The translations under genes were made by a program, and so were the position numbers. A DNA stretch of 22,978 nt from an uncultured Eubacteriales bacterium (GTDB lineage Bacteria > Bacillota > Clostridia > Christensenellales > Pumilibacteraceae), in assembly GCA_900555875.1 (NCBI GenBank), contig USNB01000002.1, positions 1 to 22,978 of the forward strand, written 5' to 3'. Positions 15,901-22,956 of this stretch are shown one piece after another; positions within the stretch are counted from its first letter, which is position 1, and each line of letters opens with the position of its first letter. Under the pieces are notes generated by a model, which saw only the letters and a list, made by a program, of their open reading frames with translations, was not told the DNA's origin and did no database searches.

Positions 15901-16768
15901 CGTCGTAGTTATCGCTCACAGTCGCAGCGGGAAGGGTCACTTCCGTGCCGATGGATTCGGACGAAGATATACCGGAAACGCTGAGCGTAGGATCGGTATC
16001 GTCGGTAAACGAACGCTGAGCCTGCATCGTATATTCTTCGGAAAGTACGTTCTTGCCTCCGGCAAGCTTCGCGTAATATGTGAAGAAGTAGGTACCGTTT
16101 GCCGAAACAGCCACTTCACTATCACTTGCCCAAGTAGAACCGTCGACGTCGACTTCCGATTCGACGACCGTACCGTCGGAACCGGGACGAGTTATCCTGC
16201 AATAGACGGTGCTGCCGTCGTCATCGCTGACCGGGAACCACTCATCTTCGTCCTCGTCATAGTAATAGAGCGTAGCGTCGGGCAGAGTCACGGAAACATC
16301 CGTACCGCTCTGTATATACGTCGGTATCGTGGAGCCGTAACCGTCAACGATAAGCATATATTCGACGTCGTTATAGCACTCGACGTTATAATAATAGCTG
16401 CCGCTGAATTCCTGACTGTCGCCGGACGTCGCGGTGCGCGTATATACCACTTTATATACACCGAGCTCGTCCGCTGCGATAGTGTAATTACTGCCGGTGA
16501 GTTCGCCGAGACCGCTCTCTGCCGTAAGCTCGATACCGCCGGGCGTGACCACGGTGAGCACGGTGCCGGATTCCGGCTGAGCTACGGTAAAGCTGCCGCC
16601 GTATTTGACATAACTCGTTACGTTAGTATCGATGACTGTATCTGCGGTAACGCCCGCCGCGTTCGCGGAAAGCGGTCCGACATAGGTCATGACCGTCGTC
16701 AGGGCAAGAGCAAACGCAAGTACGATAGCTATCATCACCGCAACGGTCTTCTTTGTGATTCTTGACAT
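12935..16768 (-). CDS. Large cell-surface protein with Ig-like repeats and C-terminal membrane anchor
   Basis: 1277 residues. An N-terminal signal peptide (positively charged SRITKK, a hydrophobic core about residues 9-29, an ANAAG cleavage-like site near 35-39) leads to a long secreted region. The end is a 25-residue hydrophobic segment (1242-1266) and the basic tail RFRRRKPSKRG, a stop-transfer anchor. No LPxTG sorting motif is present. The body contains repeated bacterial Ig-like (DUF5011/HYR-type) units with the hallmark pattern of a D(T)TAP or DPT start and a closing DxxGN: YQAKDTSGNDTVAHTY, YTARDAIGNNRSQSFS, AKATDDVGNTSEM, YTVTDDAGNSTVVRYT. It is acidic and rich in Thr, Ser and Asp with little Lys, as expected of an extracellular fibrous protein. 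Ligand unknown; adhesion or cell-wall structure is plausible. GAAGGAG (16777-16783) precedes the ATG by 8 nt. It has its own promoter and terminator, so it is monocistronic. Confidence 0.9.
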   Translation of the reverse strand: MSRITKKTVAVMIAIVLAFALALTTVMTYVGPLSANAAGVTADTVIDTNVTSYVKYGGSFTVAQPESGTVLTVVTPGGIELTAESGLGELTGSNYTIAADELGVYKVVYTRTATSGDSQEFSGSYYYNVECYNDVEYMLIVDGYGSTIPTYIQSGTDVSVTLPDATLYYYDEDEDEWFPVSDDDGSTVYCRITRPGSDGTVVESEVDVDGSTWASDSEVAVSANGTYFFTYYAKLAGGKNVLSEEYTMQAQRSFTDDTDPTLSVSGISSSESIGTEVTLPAATVSDNYDARVQTIITVMHDYGNGLEPVKAAVIDPATGYVERDSEGMPLYYLADENDGSYSYDENGERETTTDVSAAVEVTFDNDNFMSFYPTETGTYEVSYQAKDTSGNDTVAHTYRINVSDTTAPVYDEFDTSIIPTNWGLNRVERAATVEDGTTDPVSVATTVAFPIPELIDNNDTDENLRVSFTMNDPQSNTLLSFSNIYATEYGSATRSSLSNYDSGATYAFFRYWEAVNEDGTPVYTVGDDFKITGTGITGDVYVLVKYDTATGEFIGNFDFAKGTKRTGSYSITYTARDAIGNNRSQSFSVELSSTLSDLGDPTVDFDAPDYLAFRYYETETTINDVLITDSQDTRLDAEYYLVYAPAADGDDFETVVGNLAEYGKGEEGETEGYIELDSSSGSNTLTLVNEDGANKLTVTNADGDEVTVDVTANTVYVAAKATDDVGNTSEMVAPVTVLAPDAFDAQNLTVAFGGSNGETLDVDGVVGEEILVGSAVINYGDAQFRDYTGFELYVQRVLNGEGTAVDEDPLGSVSFETYSYVGSTSTENMIHVDNIRFTPSNAGVYMVVLRAFNVMGASSVKMAFVEITSSGSNGGITTSANINLPDTLEVGQTYTLASEYTVDPGDFTGSTDDSTYGIVRSVQGGRMAIMGNEVTVYSTGFYEFTDYTYIRDAVGAGENGMNAVLGYDYTDRSTGGSESGNYAGVTTSGADYEFAGMRQGLTKEVGSKIVNASDTTEAVFELQGAMPVYTKINKYVVLPNISAYSSNGAATEIELTVTDPDGNDVAVIEAGDTLPTDFPERETLEGNEFAFLADDDGTYTIVYTATLNNRTSTVEYTIKSGDVIPPDVTVNLGSINSTTIETGASSSTSARVGNTFDFAAITVNGESTTGFTFNKELRDPNGSTVATVTSQNLANNGSSYELSVAGQYQVIYTVTDDAGNSTVVRYTIVVSSSDSTSPSSGAVTTLAVVLIIVGVLLIAIVVIYLVRFRRRKPSKRG

Positions 16769-16810
16769 CAGATGTCTCCTTCGGTTTATACTTGTTACAA
16801 TACTCCGTTA

Positions 16811-16840
16811 ATTATATTATAATGCCCGCGGAGTTGTCAA
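16811..16840 (-). promoter_or_regulatory. Promoter of the surface-protein gene
   Basis: On the minus strand TTGACA (16840-16835) and TATAAT (16816-16811) are spaced by 18 nt, with the ATG about 43 nt below the -10 box. A second, overlapping TATAAT lies at a 13-nt spacing and is less likely to be used. Confidence 0.82.
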
Positions 16841-16884
16841 ACGAATTTTCGCTCATATGCGAATTTTAATTATTATTTTCCCTA

Positions 16885-18165
16885 TCAGGCGAGCACTCTT
16901 ATCAGGCTCTCGACCTTGTTGGTATCGTCAAGGTCCTCTATCTCCGCCACAGCGGCTTTGATATCGCTCTCGTAAGCCGTGTGAGTGAGGAACACGATGG
17001 CCGCTCCGCTGCCCGAAGAACGCTGAGAAACGCTCTCGATACTGACGCTGTGACGGGCAAATACGCCCGTTACCGCGGCAAGCACGCCGGGCACGTCCTT
17101 GACGGATACGGCAAGATAATACTTGCTGCTGAAGTCGCCCGTTATCGTCACGTCGTCCGCGACTTTGCCGTTGTTTACGAAATCGGAATACACGGGCGCG
17201 GAAGCCTTGGCTGCGTACACGACGTCGCTGACTATCGCGCTGCCCGTCGGACGCGCACCCGCACCGCGGCCGTAAAACATCAGATCGTCCACGAAATCTC
17301 CGTGCACGAATACCGCGTTGAACGAACCGCCTACGCCGGCAAGCGGATGAGACGCGGGAACGAACGTCGGATGCACGCGCACTTCGATGACGTTGTCCTT
17401 ACGCGTGCCTATCGCAAGGAGCTTGACCCTGTAACCGAGCTCGAGACCGGTCTTTATGTCTGCCTTGGATATCTGAGTTATGCCCTCGCGGTATATCGTC
17501 TGATAAGGGACGCAGGTATGGAACGCGAGCGACGCAAGGATGGACAGCTTGTATGCGGCATCGAATCCCTCCACGTCTGCCGTCGGATTGAATTCGGCGT
17601 AACCGAGCTGCTGCGCCTCTTTAAGAGCGTCCGCATAGCTCATGTCCTCCTCCGTCATTTTGGTAAGGATATAGTTCGTCGTACCGTTTATGATCCCCAC
17701 GATGGAAGTTATGTGATTTGCCTGCAGTCCTTCCTGGAGCGCACGTATGATGGGAACGCCGCCCACGCAGGACGCTTCGAAATACAGCCCCGCCCCGCCC
17801 TTTTTCGCGGCTTCTTCGAGTGCCGGCCAGTGCTTGGACACAAGCTCCTTATTGGCGGTAACTACGCTCTTGCCCGCAAGAAGGAGTTTTTCGATGAACG
17901 TTTTTGCGGGTTCCACGCCGCCCATCGTCTCAACGACGATACTTATGCTCTTGTCCGCGGCGATCTCGTCGACGCTCGCCGCAGCGGCGCTTTCCGGTAT
18001 CCCGAAGGACTTTATGCGGTCTATATTCTTGTCAAGCACCTTGACGACGTTGAAATCGATACCCTGCGTGCGCTGCATGAACGCGCGGTTCTTTGTCAGT
18101 ATCTCGTAAGTCCCGCCGCCTACGGTGCCTATGCCCATGATGGCTACGTTTACTGTTTTCTTCAT
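16885..18165 (-). CDS. hom: Homoserine dehydrogenase with C-terminal ACT domain
   Basis: Catalyses the NAD(P)H-dependent reduction of aspartate-4-semialdehyde to homoserine, the branch point to threonine and methionine. The 426-residue protein has an N-terminal Rossmann fold with GIGTVGGG at residues 11-18. The conserved TANKELVSKHW, the substrate-site NGTTNYILTKM and the ADVEGFDAAYKLSILAS signature follow. The last 75 or so residues form an ACT domain (YYLAVSVKDVPGVLAAVTG), which in this family senses threonine. Length is normal for the ACT-bearing form. The ATG at 18165 is chosen over one three codons upstream because GGAGAG lies 8 nt before it. It is the last gene of a three-gene minus-strand unit, 42 nt after coaX. 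Confidence 0.95.
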   Translation of the reverse strand: MKKTVNVAIMGIGTVGGGTYEILTKNRAFMQRTQGIDFNVVKVLDKNIDRIKSFGIPESAAAASVDEIAADKSISIVVETMGGVEPAKTFIEKLLLAGKSVVTANKELVSKHWPALEEAAKKGGAGLYFEASCVGGVPIIRALQEGLQANHITSIVGIINGTTNYILTKMTEEDMSYADALKEAQQLGYAEFNPTADVEGFDAAYKLSILASLAFHTCVPYQTIYREGITQISKADIKTGLELGYRVKLLAIGTRKDNVIEVRVHPTFVPASHPLAGVGGSFNAVFVHGDFVDDLMFYGRGAGARPTGSAIVSDVVYAAKASAPVYSDFVNNGKVADDVTITGDFSSKYYLAVSVKDVPGVLAAVTGVFARHSVSIESVSQRSSGSGAAIVFLTHTAYESDIKAAVAEIEDLDDTNKVESLIRVLA

Positions 18166-18207
18166 TCGATACACTCTCCGTTCTTTTTATCATCCGAGCG
18201 CGGACGC

Positions 18208-18996
18208 TCATTTGCGTTTGCCCGCATTCTCGGTATTCATTTTGTATATTATGTTGAGGCCTCTCAGCGTGAGGGTCCTGTCCATCACGTCTATGATGTC
18301 GCTGTTGCCGTATATCAGCTCGCTCAGTCCGCCCGTCGCGATCACCCTTGCGTCGCGATAGCCCGTTTCTTCGCGCAGCAGACGCACGATGCGCTCCGCC
18401 ATGCCGATATACCCCTGTATCAGTCCGGACTGCATGTTGTTTATCGTATTGCGCCCGAGGACCGTCGGAGGAAGTACAAGCTCCACTTCGGGAAGCTTTG
18501 CCGCAGACATGGAAAGCGCTTCCGCCGCGCTCTTCAGTCCGTGTCCTATGACGCCGCCGAGGAATTCCCCCTTTTCGCTTATCACGTTGAACGTAGTGGC
18601 GGTGCCGCAGTCGAGAGTTATGCACGGGCCGCCGTATGTGTAATATGCCGCGACGGAATTGACTATCCTGTCCGCTCCCACTTCGCGAGGGTTGTCGTAT
18701 TTGATGTTCAGTCCCGTCTTTATGCCGGAGCCGACGATAAGCGGCTTTACGCCGAGGTAGTAATCGCAGGCATGCTCGAACGTGTAGTTCATGCCCGGAT
18801 TGACGGAGGACATTATCGCCCCCGTCACGTCGCGCGGAGATACCCCGTCGTCCTTGAGCCGGCTGACGATATCCATGCCGTATTCGTCGCCCGTTCTGCC
18901 CTGCACTGTGGACAGGCGAAGCGACTGTTTGAGCTCGTCTCCGTCGAAAACTCCTATCTTAACGTTGGTGTTGCCTATATCTATAGCGAGCAGCAT
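18208..18996 (-). CDS. coaX: Type III pantothenate kinase
   Basis: Phosphorylates pantothenate in the first step of coenzyme A synthesis; the type III enzyme is not inhibited by CoA and usually needs a monovalent cation. The 262-residue length is typical. ASKHA-fold signatures are intact: DIGNTNVKIGVFDGDEL at the N-terminus (Asp6 of phosphate motif 1), NPREVGADRIVNSVAAY, LDCGTATTFNVI and GGVIGHGLKSAAEAL. Its ATG overlaps the stop of the upstream membrane-protein gene (TGATG at 18998-18994), so the two are translationally coupled. A transporter translated together with a pantothenate kinase suggests uptake and trapping of the same vitamin. Confidence 0.96.
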   Translation of the reverse strand: MLLAIDIGNTNVKIGVFDGDELKQSLRLSTVQGRTGDEYGMDIVSRLKDDGVSPRDVTGAIMSSVNPGMNYTFEHACDYYLGVKPLIVGSGIKTGLNIKYDNPREVGADRIVNSVAAYYTYGGPCITLDCGTATTFNVISEKGEFLGGVIGHGLKSAAEALSMSAAKLPEVELVLPPTVLGRNTINNMQSGLIQGYIGMAERIVRLLREETGYRDARVIATGGLSELIYGNSDIIDVMDRTLTLRGLNIIYKMNTENAGKRK

Positions 18997-19910
18997 CAGT
19001 TCTCCTCTTCCTTTTCTTTTACGTTATCGACCTGTCCGTCGCCGCCGTTTACGTCCCGCCCGGCGCTCTCCGTTTCCGCAGACGCGGAAGAAGCGCGCTT
19101 TCTGCGCGGTCTGCCGTCGGTATCCAGACGAAGCCCCTTCCTGACCCCCATGATCACGAACGGCGAAAGTATCGTCGTCGCGAGCAATTCGGGAAGGAAA
19201 TTTATGAGCATGAGCGTCGCGTACACTTCGGCAAGAGAACCGAAAGAATCGGACACGAGTACCATCATGGGCAGAACGAGCGCCGTATTGGCGACCACGG
19301 TGAAGAACGAGCCGAGAGACAGCGCAAAGTGCTGCGCCGCGCGTTCGCCGCCTTTGCCCGCACGCACGATCATGCATGCGACGGCGAAGCCCGCAAGAAA
19401 CAGTTCGGCAAGCACGAGCAGCCACATGAGCACGAAATACGTCACGCTGCCGATAACGCCGTTAAGCAATATTATATAAGTTACCACGCCGCCCGCGCCA
19501 AGCGCGGCGACGGCTATCGCAAGCGGACCCGGGATACGCGTCAGGCGCGCGGCGGCGCCGAGCGCTTTTGCCGCATATCCGGCAAGCCTGTAAGCGCCGA
19601 AGCCGATGACGCCGATAAACAGTCTCGGAAGAACGGACGCGAGCGGGTTCTGGAATATCGGACTGGGAAATATATACGCGAGAACGAAACTCGTCACCCC
19701 GAATATCGCCCCCGCAGCTATCGCATACGGAAATTTATTGTAAAGCATGGCGACAAGCGTTACGGCTATGAGCGAACATATCGCAAGCTTTGCTCCGCCA
19801 AGAGCCACAAGCCCCAACGAATACGCATTGTCGATCAGGACGGCGACGACGATGACCGCCGCCATTATGCCGAGCGTCGCGACAGTGCGCGCATTTTTTC
19901 TTCTTTGCAT
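18996..19910 (-). CDS. ECF-type transporter S component, possibly for pantothenate
   Basis: 304-residue integral membrane protein with about six hydrophobic segments between residues 10 and 255, resembling substrate-binding (S) components of energy-coupling-factor vitamin transporters. Such proteins bind the vitamin and use a shared EcfA/EcfA'/EcfT module encoded elsewhere. Substrate is inferred: the next gene, coaX, overlaps it by one base, which points to pantothenate (a PanT-like role). The last 45 or so residues are an unusual hydrophilic tail, first basic (RPRRKR) and then very acidic (KEKEEEN). The ATG at 19910 is chosen over an upstream TTG because AAGGAG lies 8 nt before it. First gene of the operon; the promoter is upstream at 20017-20045. 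Confidence 0.75.
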   Translation of the reverse strand: MQRRKNARTVATLGIMAAVIVVAVLIDNAYSLGLVALGGAKLAICSLIAVTLVAMLYNKFPYAIAAGAIFGVTSFVLAYIFPSPIFQNPLASVLPRLFIGVIGFGAYRLAGYAAKALGAAARLTRIPGPLAIAVAALGAGGVVTYIILLNGVIGSVTYFVLMWLLVLAELFLAGFAVACMIVRAGKGGERAAQHFALSLGSFFTVVANTALVLPMMVLVSDSFGSLAEVYATLMLINFLPELLATTILSPFVIMGVRKGLRLDTDGRPRRKRASSASAETESAGRDVNGGDGQVDNVKEKEEEN

Positions 19911-20016
19911 TTTCAAGTCTCCTTGTCGAGCCCCTCAGGCAAAAGGGTGCCCGCAGTTTCCGTTTTTATTACAGCGCTGGACTTGCCTCATCTCGGCATA
20001 GCCCGCATACCCGAAT

Positions 20017-20045
20017 ATTTTAGCATTTTTTCATGGGTTTTGCAA
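20017..20045 (-). promoter_or_regulatory. Promoter of the transporter-coaX-hom operon
   Basis: On the minus strand TTGCAA (20045-20040), a 17-nt spacer and TAAAAT (20022-20017). A leader of about 100 nt precedes the first ATG; I saw no riboswitch consensus in it. Confidence 0.65.
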
Positions 20046-20108
20046 CTGTTTTCCATGGATTTTCCTTGCGCACCGCGCCCGTCCTTGCGCGCGAGAAGCA
20101 ATTTTTGC

Positions 20109-20148
20109 GGGGGAAACCCCCTTCTTTGAAAAGAAGGGGGTTTCCCCC
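20109..20148. repeat. Perfect 19-bp inverted repeat (long hairpin) in intergenic DNA
   Basis: Arms 20109-20127 and 20130-20148 are exactly complementary with only two bases between them. Each arm itself has a GGGGGAAACCCCC block. It is longer than a typical terminator stem and lies 64 bp upstream of the transporter promoter. It is probably a dispersed intergenic repeat or MITE-like element, though it could terminate transcription. The rest of the gap 19917-20458 holds a pyrimidine-rich stretch with a 12-nt direct repeat CCTTATTCTTTT (20203-20214 and 20219-20230) and no gene I can support. Confidence 0.8.
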
Positions 20149-20421
20149 CTCACCCCTTTCCGCTAAGAAACTTAAAATAAATTTATTCTCTTTCTTTTTT
20201 ATCCTTATTCTTTTTTAACCTTATTCTTTTATTTCGGGAAAACGATGACTCACGCTCTCCTTTAGCTCTAAAAAAGGCTTTCTCATTGCCGGTCTTCCTC
20301 ATTGCAGTACCGGATATAAAGAGTACGGCAGCTTGGTTTCCGCGGCGATCGAGCGAAATACGCTTTTTCGGGGTACGACGCGATCTCAGGGCGGCTATGC
20401 GCCGCCCCGTCGAAACAACGC

Positions 20422-20446
20422 AAAAAGCCCGAAGAACGGGCTTTTT
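20422..20446. terminator. Bidirectional rho-independent terminator
   Basis: AAAAAGCCCG (20422-20431) and CGGGCTTTTT (20437-20446) flank the loop AAGAA. There is a T-run on each strand. On the minus strand it lies 12 nt beyond the stop of the cysteine-rich gene. Confidence 0.92.
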
Positions 20447-20458
20447 ACGCTATGTACC

Positions 20459-20653
20459 TTACTTGCAGCAGCAGTCGTTCTTGCCGCAGCAGCAGGACAT
20501 GAGTAGCCATAAGAACACCAGATCGCAGCAATCGATCTTTTTCTCGCATCCGCAGCCGCACCCGCATCCGCAGCCGCTTCCCGAGCCGCCGCAGCAGCAA
20601 AGGAGAAGCAGGATTACGAATATATCATTGCAGCCGCATCCCTGATTGAACAT
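20459..20653 (-). CDS. Small poly-cysteine protein (Clostridial high-cysteine type)
   Basis: 64 residues, 18 of them Cys. The sequence shows GCGC near the N-terminus, a hydrophobic IFVILLLL running into CCC, five consecutive Gly-Cys pairs after GSGS, then DCC, a second hydrophobic stretch (LVFLWLLM), SCCC and a terminal DCCCK. The ATG at 20653 is preceded by GGGAGG; a longer frame from 20788 gives an arginine-rich extension with no ribosome site and is not credible. The terminator directly downstream supports a real transcript. Similar tiny Cys-cluster proteins are annotated in Clostridia (sometimes misnamed as chorion high-cysteine proteins); their function is unknown. Metal binding, disulfide-linked envelope or spore-coat material are possibilities. 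Confidence 0.72.
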   Translation of the reverse strand: MFNQGCGCNDIFVILLLLCCCGGSGSGCGCGCGCGCEKKIDCCDLVFLWLLMSCCCGKNDCCCK

Positions 20654-20902
20654 CCGCGTTTCCCTCCCTTTTGTTATTCGGACATTGCCTCGTCTTATCG
20701 AATATCCGCCCTTACCTGCCGCATGCGGACGACGTCTTTTCCGCAGCGGCAGCGGGGGCTTTTCTCTCCGGTACACCAGCATGCTCATCTTCGGCGTGAG
20801 GATATCCTACTTCATACTACTCGTTCCGTCACGGAAATGTTACGCAAAATCGCCATGGAACGGAATTTTTTATCGCCCGGCGCGTTCCGACCGCCGCCGC
20901 GC

Positions 20903-20931
20903 TTGACAGCGCCCGCTCTTTTTGCTATCAT
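20903..20931 (+). promoter_or_regulatory. Promoter of glyS
   Basis: TTGACA (20903-20908), a 17-nt spacer and TATCAT (20926-20931). The expected transcript starts near 20938, leaving under 30 nt of leader, too short for a T-box. AAGGAG (20949-20954) serves the ATG at 20966. Confidence 0.82.
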
Positions 20932-20965
20932 ATAACGCGACAAGACTTAAGGAGATATCGGTATA

Positions 20966-22333
20966 ATGAAAGCTACGATGGATAAGCTCGTCAATCTCTG
21001 CAAAGGCCGAGGCATCATCTACCCCGGTAGCGAGATATACGGCGGCATGGGCAATACGTGGGACTACGGTCCCGTAGGCGTGGAGATAAAGAACAATATC
21101 AAACGCGCATGGTGGAAGAGATTCGTTCAGGAAAGCGAAAATTCCTACGGCATCGATGCGGCGATACTCATGAACAGCCGCGTCTGGGATGCAAGCGGAC
21201 ATACTACGTCTTTCTCCGATCCCAAGATGGACTGCAAATTCTGCAAGACCCGTCATCGCGCGGACAATCTCATCGAAGCGCATTCGAAAGGCAAGATCAA
21301 TCCCGATACGATGACAAACGAAGAGATGGAAGAGTACATCCGCGTTCATCACGTCACCTGCCCCAAATGCGGCAAAAGCGACTTCACTCCCATACGCACG
21401 TTCAATCTCATGTTCGAGACCAGCCGCGGCGTCACCGAAGAGGGACAGAACACCATATATCTCCGTCCCGAAACGGCGCAGGGCGAATTCGTCAACTTCC
21501 TCAACGTTCAGCGCACCACGCGCGCCAAAGTGCCTTTCGGTATCGGACAGATAGGCAAAGCGTTCCGCAACGAGATCACTCCGGGAAACTTCATATTCCG
21601 TACCATAGAGTTCGAGCAGATGGAACATCAGTGGTTCTGCAAGAAAGGCACGGACGGAGAGTGGTATGAGTACTTCAAAAAAGCCGCATGGGATTTCCTC
21701 GTCGATCTCGGTTTCGACCCTTCGCATCTGCGCTATAAGGATCACGACAAGCTCGCCCATTACGCGAAAGCGGCGTGCGACATCCAGTATCTCTTCCCCA
21801 TCGGCTGGAGCGAACTCAACGGCATACACAACCGCACGGACTATGACCTCGGCCGTCACTCCGAATTCTCAGGAAAGAACATGGAGTACGCGGATCCGAC
21901 TACCGGCGAAAAATACATCCCCTATGTCATCGAGTATTCGATCGGCGCAGATCGTCTCATGCTTGCGGCGCTCACCGAAGCATACGACGAGGAGACGCTG
22001 GAAAACGGAGAGACCCGCATCGTCATGCACTTCAGTCCTGCGATAGCCGCATACAAAGCGGCAGTGCTCCCGCTCCAGAAGAATCTTTCAGAAGGCGCAC
22101 GCGCACTCTATAAAAAGCTGTCCAAGTCATTCATGTGCACATACGACGAAGCCGGATCCATCGGCAAGCGTTATCGCCGCCAGGACGAGATAGGCACTCC
22201 CTTCTGCGTGACGGTGGACTTCGACACTGAAAAGGACGGTACCGTCACGGTACGCGATCGCGACAGCATGGAGCAGATCCGCATATCCGCAGATAAACTC
22301 GAAGGATATATAGCGGAAAAGATCAAGTTTTGA
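20966..22333 (+). CDS. glyS: Glycine-tRNA ligase, alpha2 (single-chain) type
   Basis: Charges tRNA-Gly with glycine in the cytoplasm. The 455-residue protein is the homodimeric class II form, found in many Bacillota and Actinobacteria and in archaea and eukaryotes, not the alpha2-beta2 enzyme. Visible signatures: YGGMGNTWDYGPVGVEIKNN at the N-terminus; a CKFC and CPKC zinc-type pair around an insertion (about residues 91-135); class II motif 2 in RPETAQGEFVNF and FRNEITPGNFIFRTIEFEQME; motif 3 in EYSIGADRLMLAAL; and a C-terminal HGTP-type anticodon-binding domain (about 355-455). AAGGAG precedes the ATG by 11 nt. The stop overlaps the TTG start of the next gene. Confidence 0.98.
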   Translation: MKATMDKLVNLCKGRGIIYPGSEIYGGMGNTWDYGPVGVEIKNNIKRAWWKRFVQESENSYGIDAAILMNSRVWDASGHTTSFSDPKMDCKFCKTRHRADNLIEAHSKGKINPDTMTNEEMEEYIRVHHVTCPKCGKSDFTPIRTFNLMFETSRGVTEEGQNTIYLRPETAQGEFVNFLNVQRTTRAKVPFGIGQIGKAFRNEITPGNFIFRTIEFEQMEHQWFCKKGTDGEWYEYFKKAAWDFLVDLGFDPSHLRYKDHDKLAHYAKAACDIQYLFPIGWSELNGIHNRTDYDLGRHSEFSGKNMEYADPTTGEKYIPYVIEYSIGADRLMLAALTEAYDEETLENGETRIVMHFSPAIAAYKAAVLPLQKNLSEGARALYKKLSKSFMCTYDEAGSIGKRYRRQDEIGTPFCVTVDFDTEKDGTVTVRDRDSMEQIRISADKLEGYIAEKIKF

Positions 22334-22956
22334 CACACGGTAACAAAAAAAGAGCAAAAGCGGCGGAGGTCGGTAAATTCGGCCCCGCCGTTTACGGAAG
22401 CGGAGAGTTGGCGTTCATCCCGTCGGAAAACGGCGAATTCTCCTCTCTCGCAGAAGCGGACGAGTATCTCCGATCCGTCGCTCCTCTCGCGGGAAGGGAA
22501 AGAAAATTCGCCGATTTCTTTATCGACGGCTATGACGCGGCGGCGATCGCAGCCGCAAGACCTCTTTCCGTCATCGCGGCGATCTCCGTGATCGTCCTCG
22601 GTATAGTCCTCGACCCTGCATTCCTGACGATACTGCCGCTCGTCGCGCTGCTCGGCGCAGTAGGCTTTGCCGTTCCCGCATACTATAAAAACAAGGCGTC
22701 GAAATGCGATACGGTATTCGAGAAAGGAGGTCTGCACTGTGCGGTCGTGCTGCGGGTCATACCGGGCAGTCTCAAGACCCGCGTGACATATCTCTTTTCC
22801 GACAACGGACGAGAAAGGATACATTCGCGTAAATTCATCACGAACGACGATATACGGGAACTGCAGAACCGAACGTTCATCGTCGTCGCATACGATAAGT
22901 ACATAAGCAGATCGATATCCGTTCCCGTCATACCGATGACGGAAAAAGCTCAATGA
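22330..22956 (+). CDS. Hypothetical small membrane protein coupled to glyS
   Basis: 208 residues, family not recognised. The first 77 are hydrophilic. Two hydrophobic segments follow (about residues 79-96 and 98-117), making a helical hairpin that ends at YYKNK. A cytoplasmic-looking domain of about 90 residues closes the protein (FEKGGLHCAVVLRVIPGSLKTRVTYLF...). It begins at a TTG (22330) overlapping the glyS stop in TTGA, with no ATG or GTG near the N-terminus and only a weak AGCGGAAAAG upstream, so it probably depends on ribosomes finishing glyS. Base composition matches glyS. Nothing points to a role in translation. The 22 nt remaining to the window end hold nothing recognisable. Confidence 0.7.
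   Translation: MTHGNKKRAKAAEVGKFGPAVYGSGELAFIPSENGEFSSLAEADEYLRSVAPLAGRERKFADFFIDGYDAAAIAAARPLSVIAAISVIVLGIVLDPAFLTILPLVALLGAVGFAVPAYYKNKASKCDTVFEKGGLHCAVVLRVIPGSLKTRVTYLFSDNGRERIHSRKFITNDDIRELQNRTFIVVAYDKYISRSISVPVIPMTEKAQ

Noticed and set aside
14276..16765. 829-codon open frame on the plus strand
   Set aside because: It is entirely antisense to the Ig-repeat protein, rich in Arg/His/Val in the way expected of a complementary frame of GC-rich coding DNA, and has no ribosome site or recognisable domain.
16842..16866. Terminator after hom
   Set aside because: Only a weak 5-bp TTCGC/GCGAA stem with A/T flanks is present between hom and the surface-protein promoter. I do not see a convincing terminator.
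16981..19479. 832-codon open frame on the plus strand
   Set aside because: It runs antisense through hom, coaX and the transporter gene, all of which are clearly real. It is a composition artefact.
20932..20965. T-box riboswitch before glyS
   Set aside because: A good promoter leaves only about 28 nt of leader, too short for a T-box.
20870..21859. 329-codon open frame on the minus strand
   Set aside because: It is antisense to glyS, which has all class II synthetase motifs.
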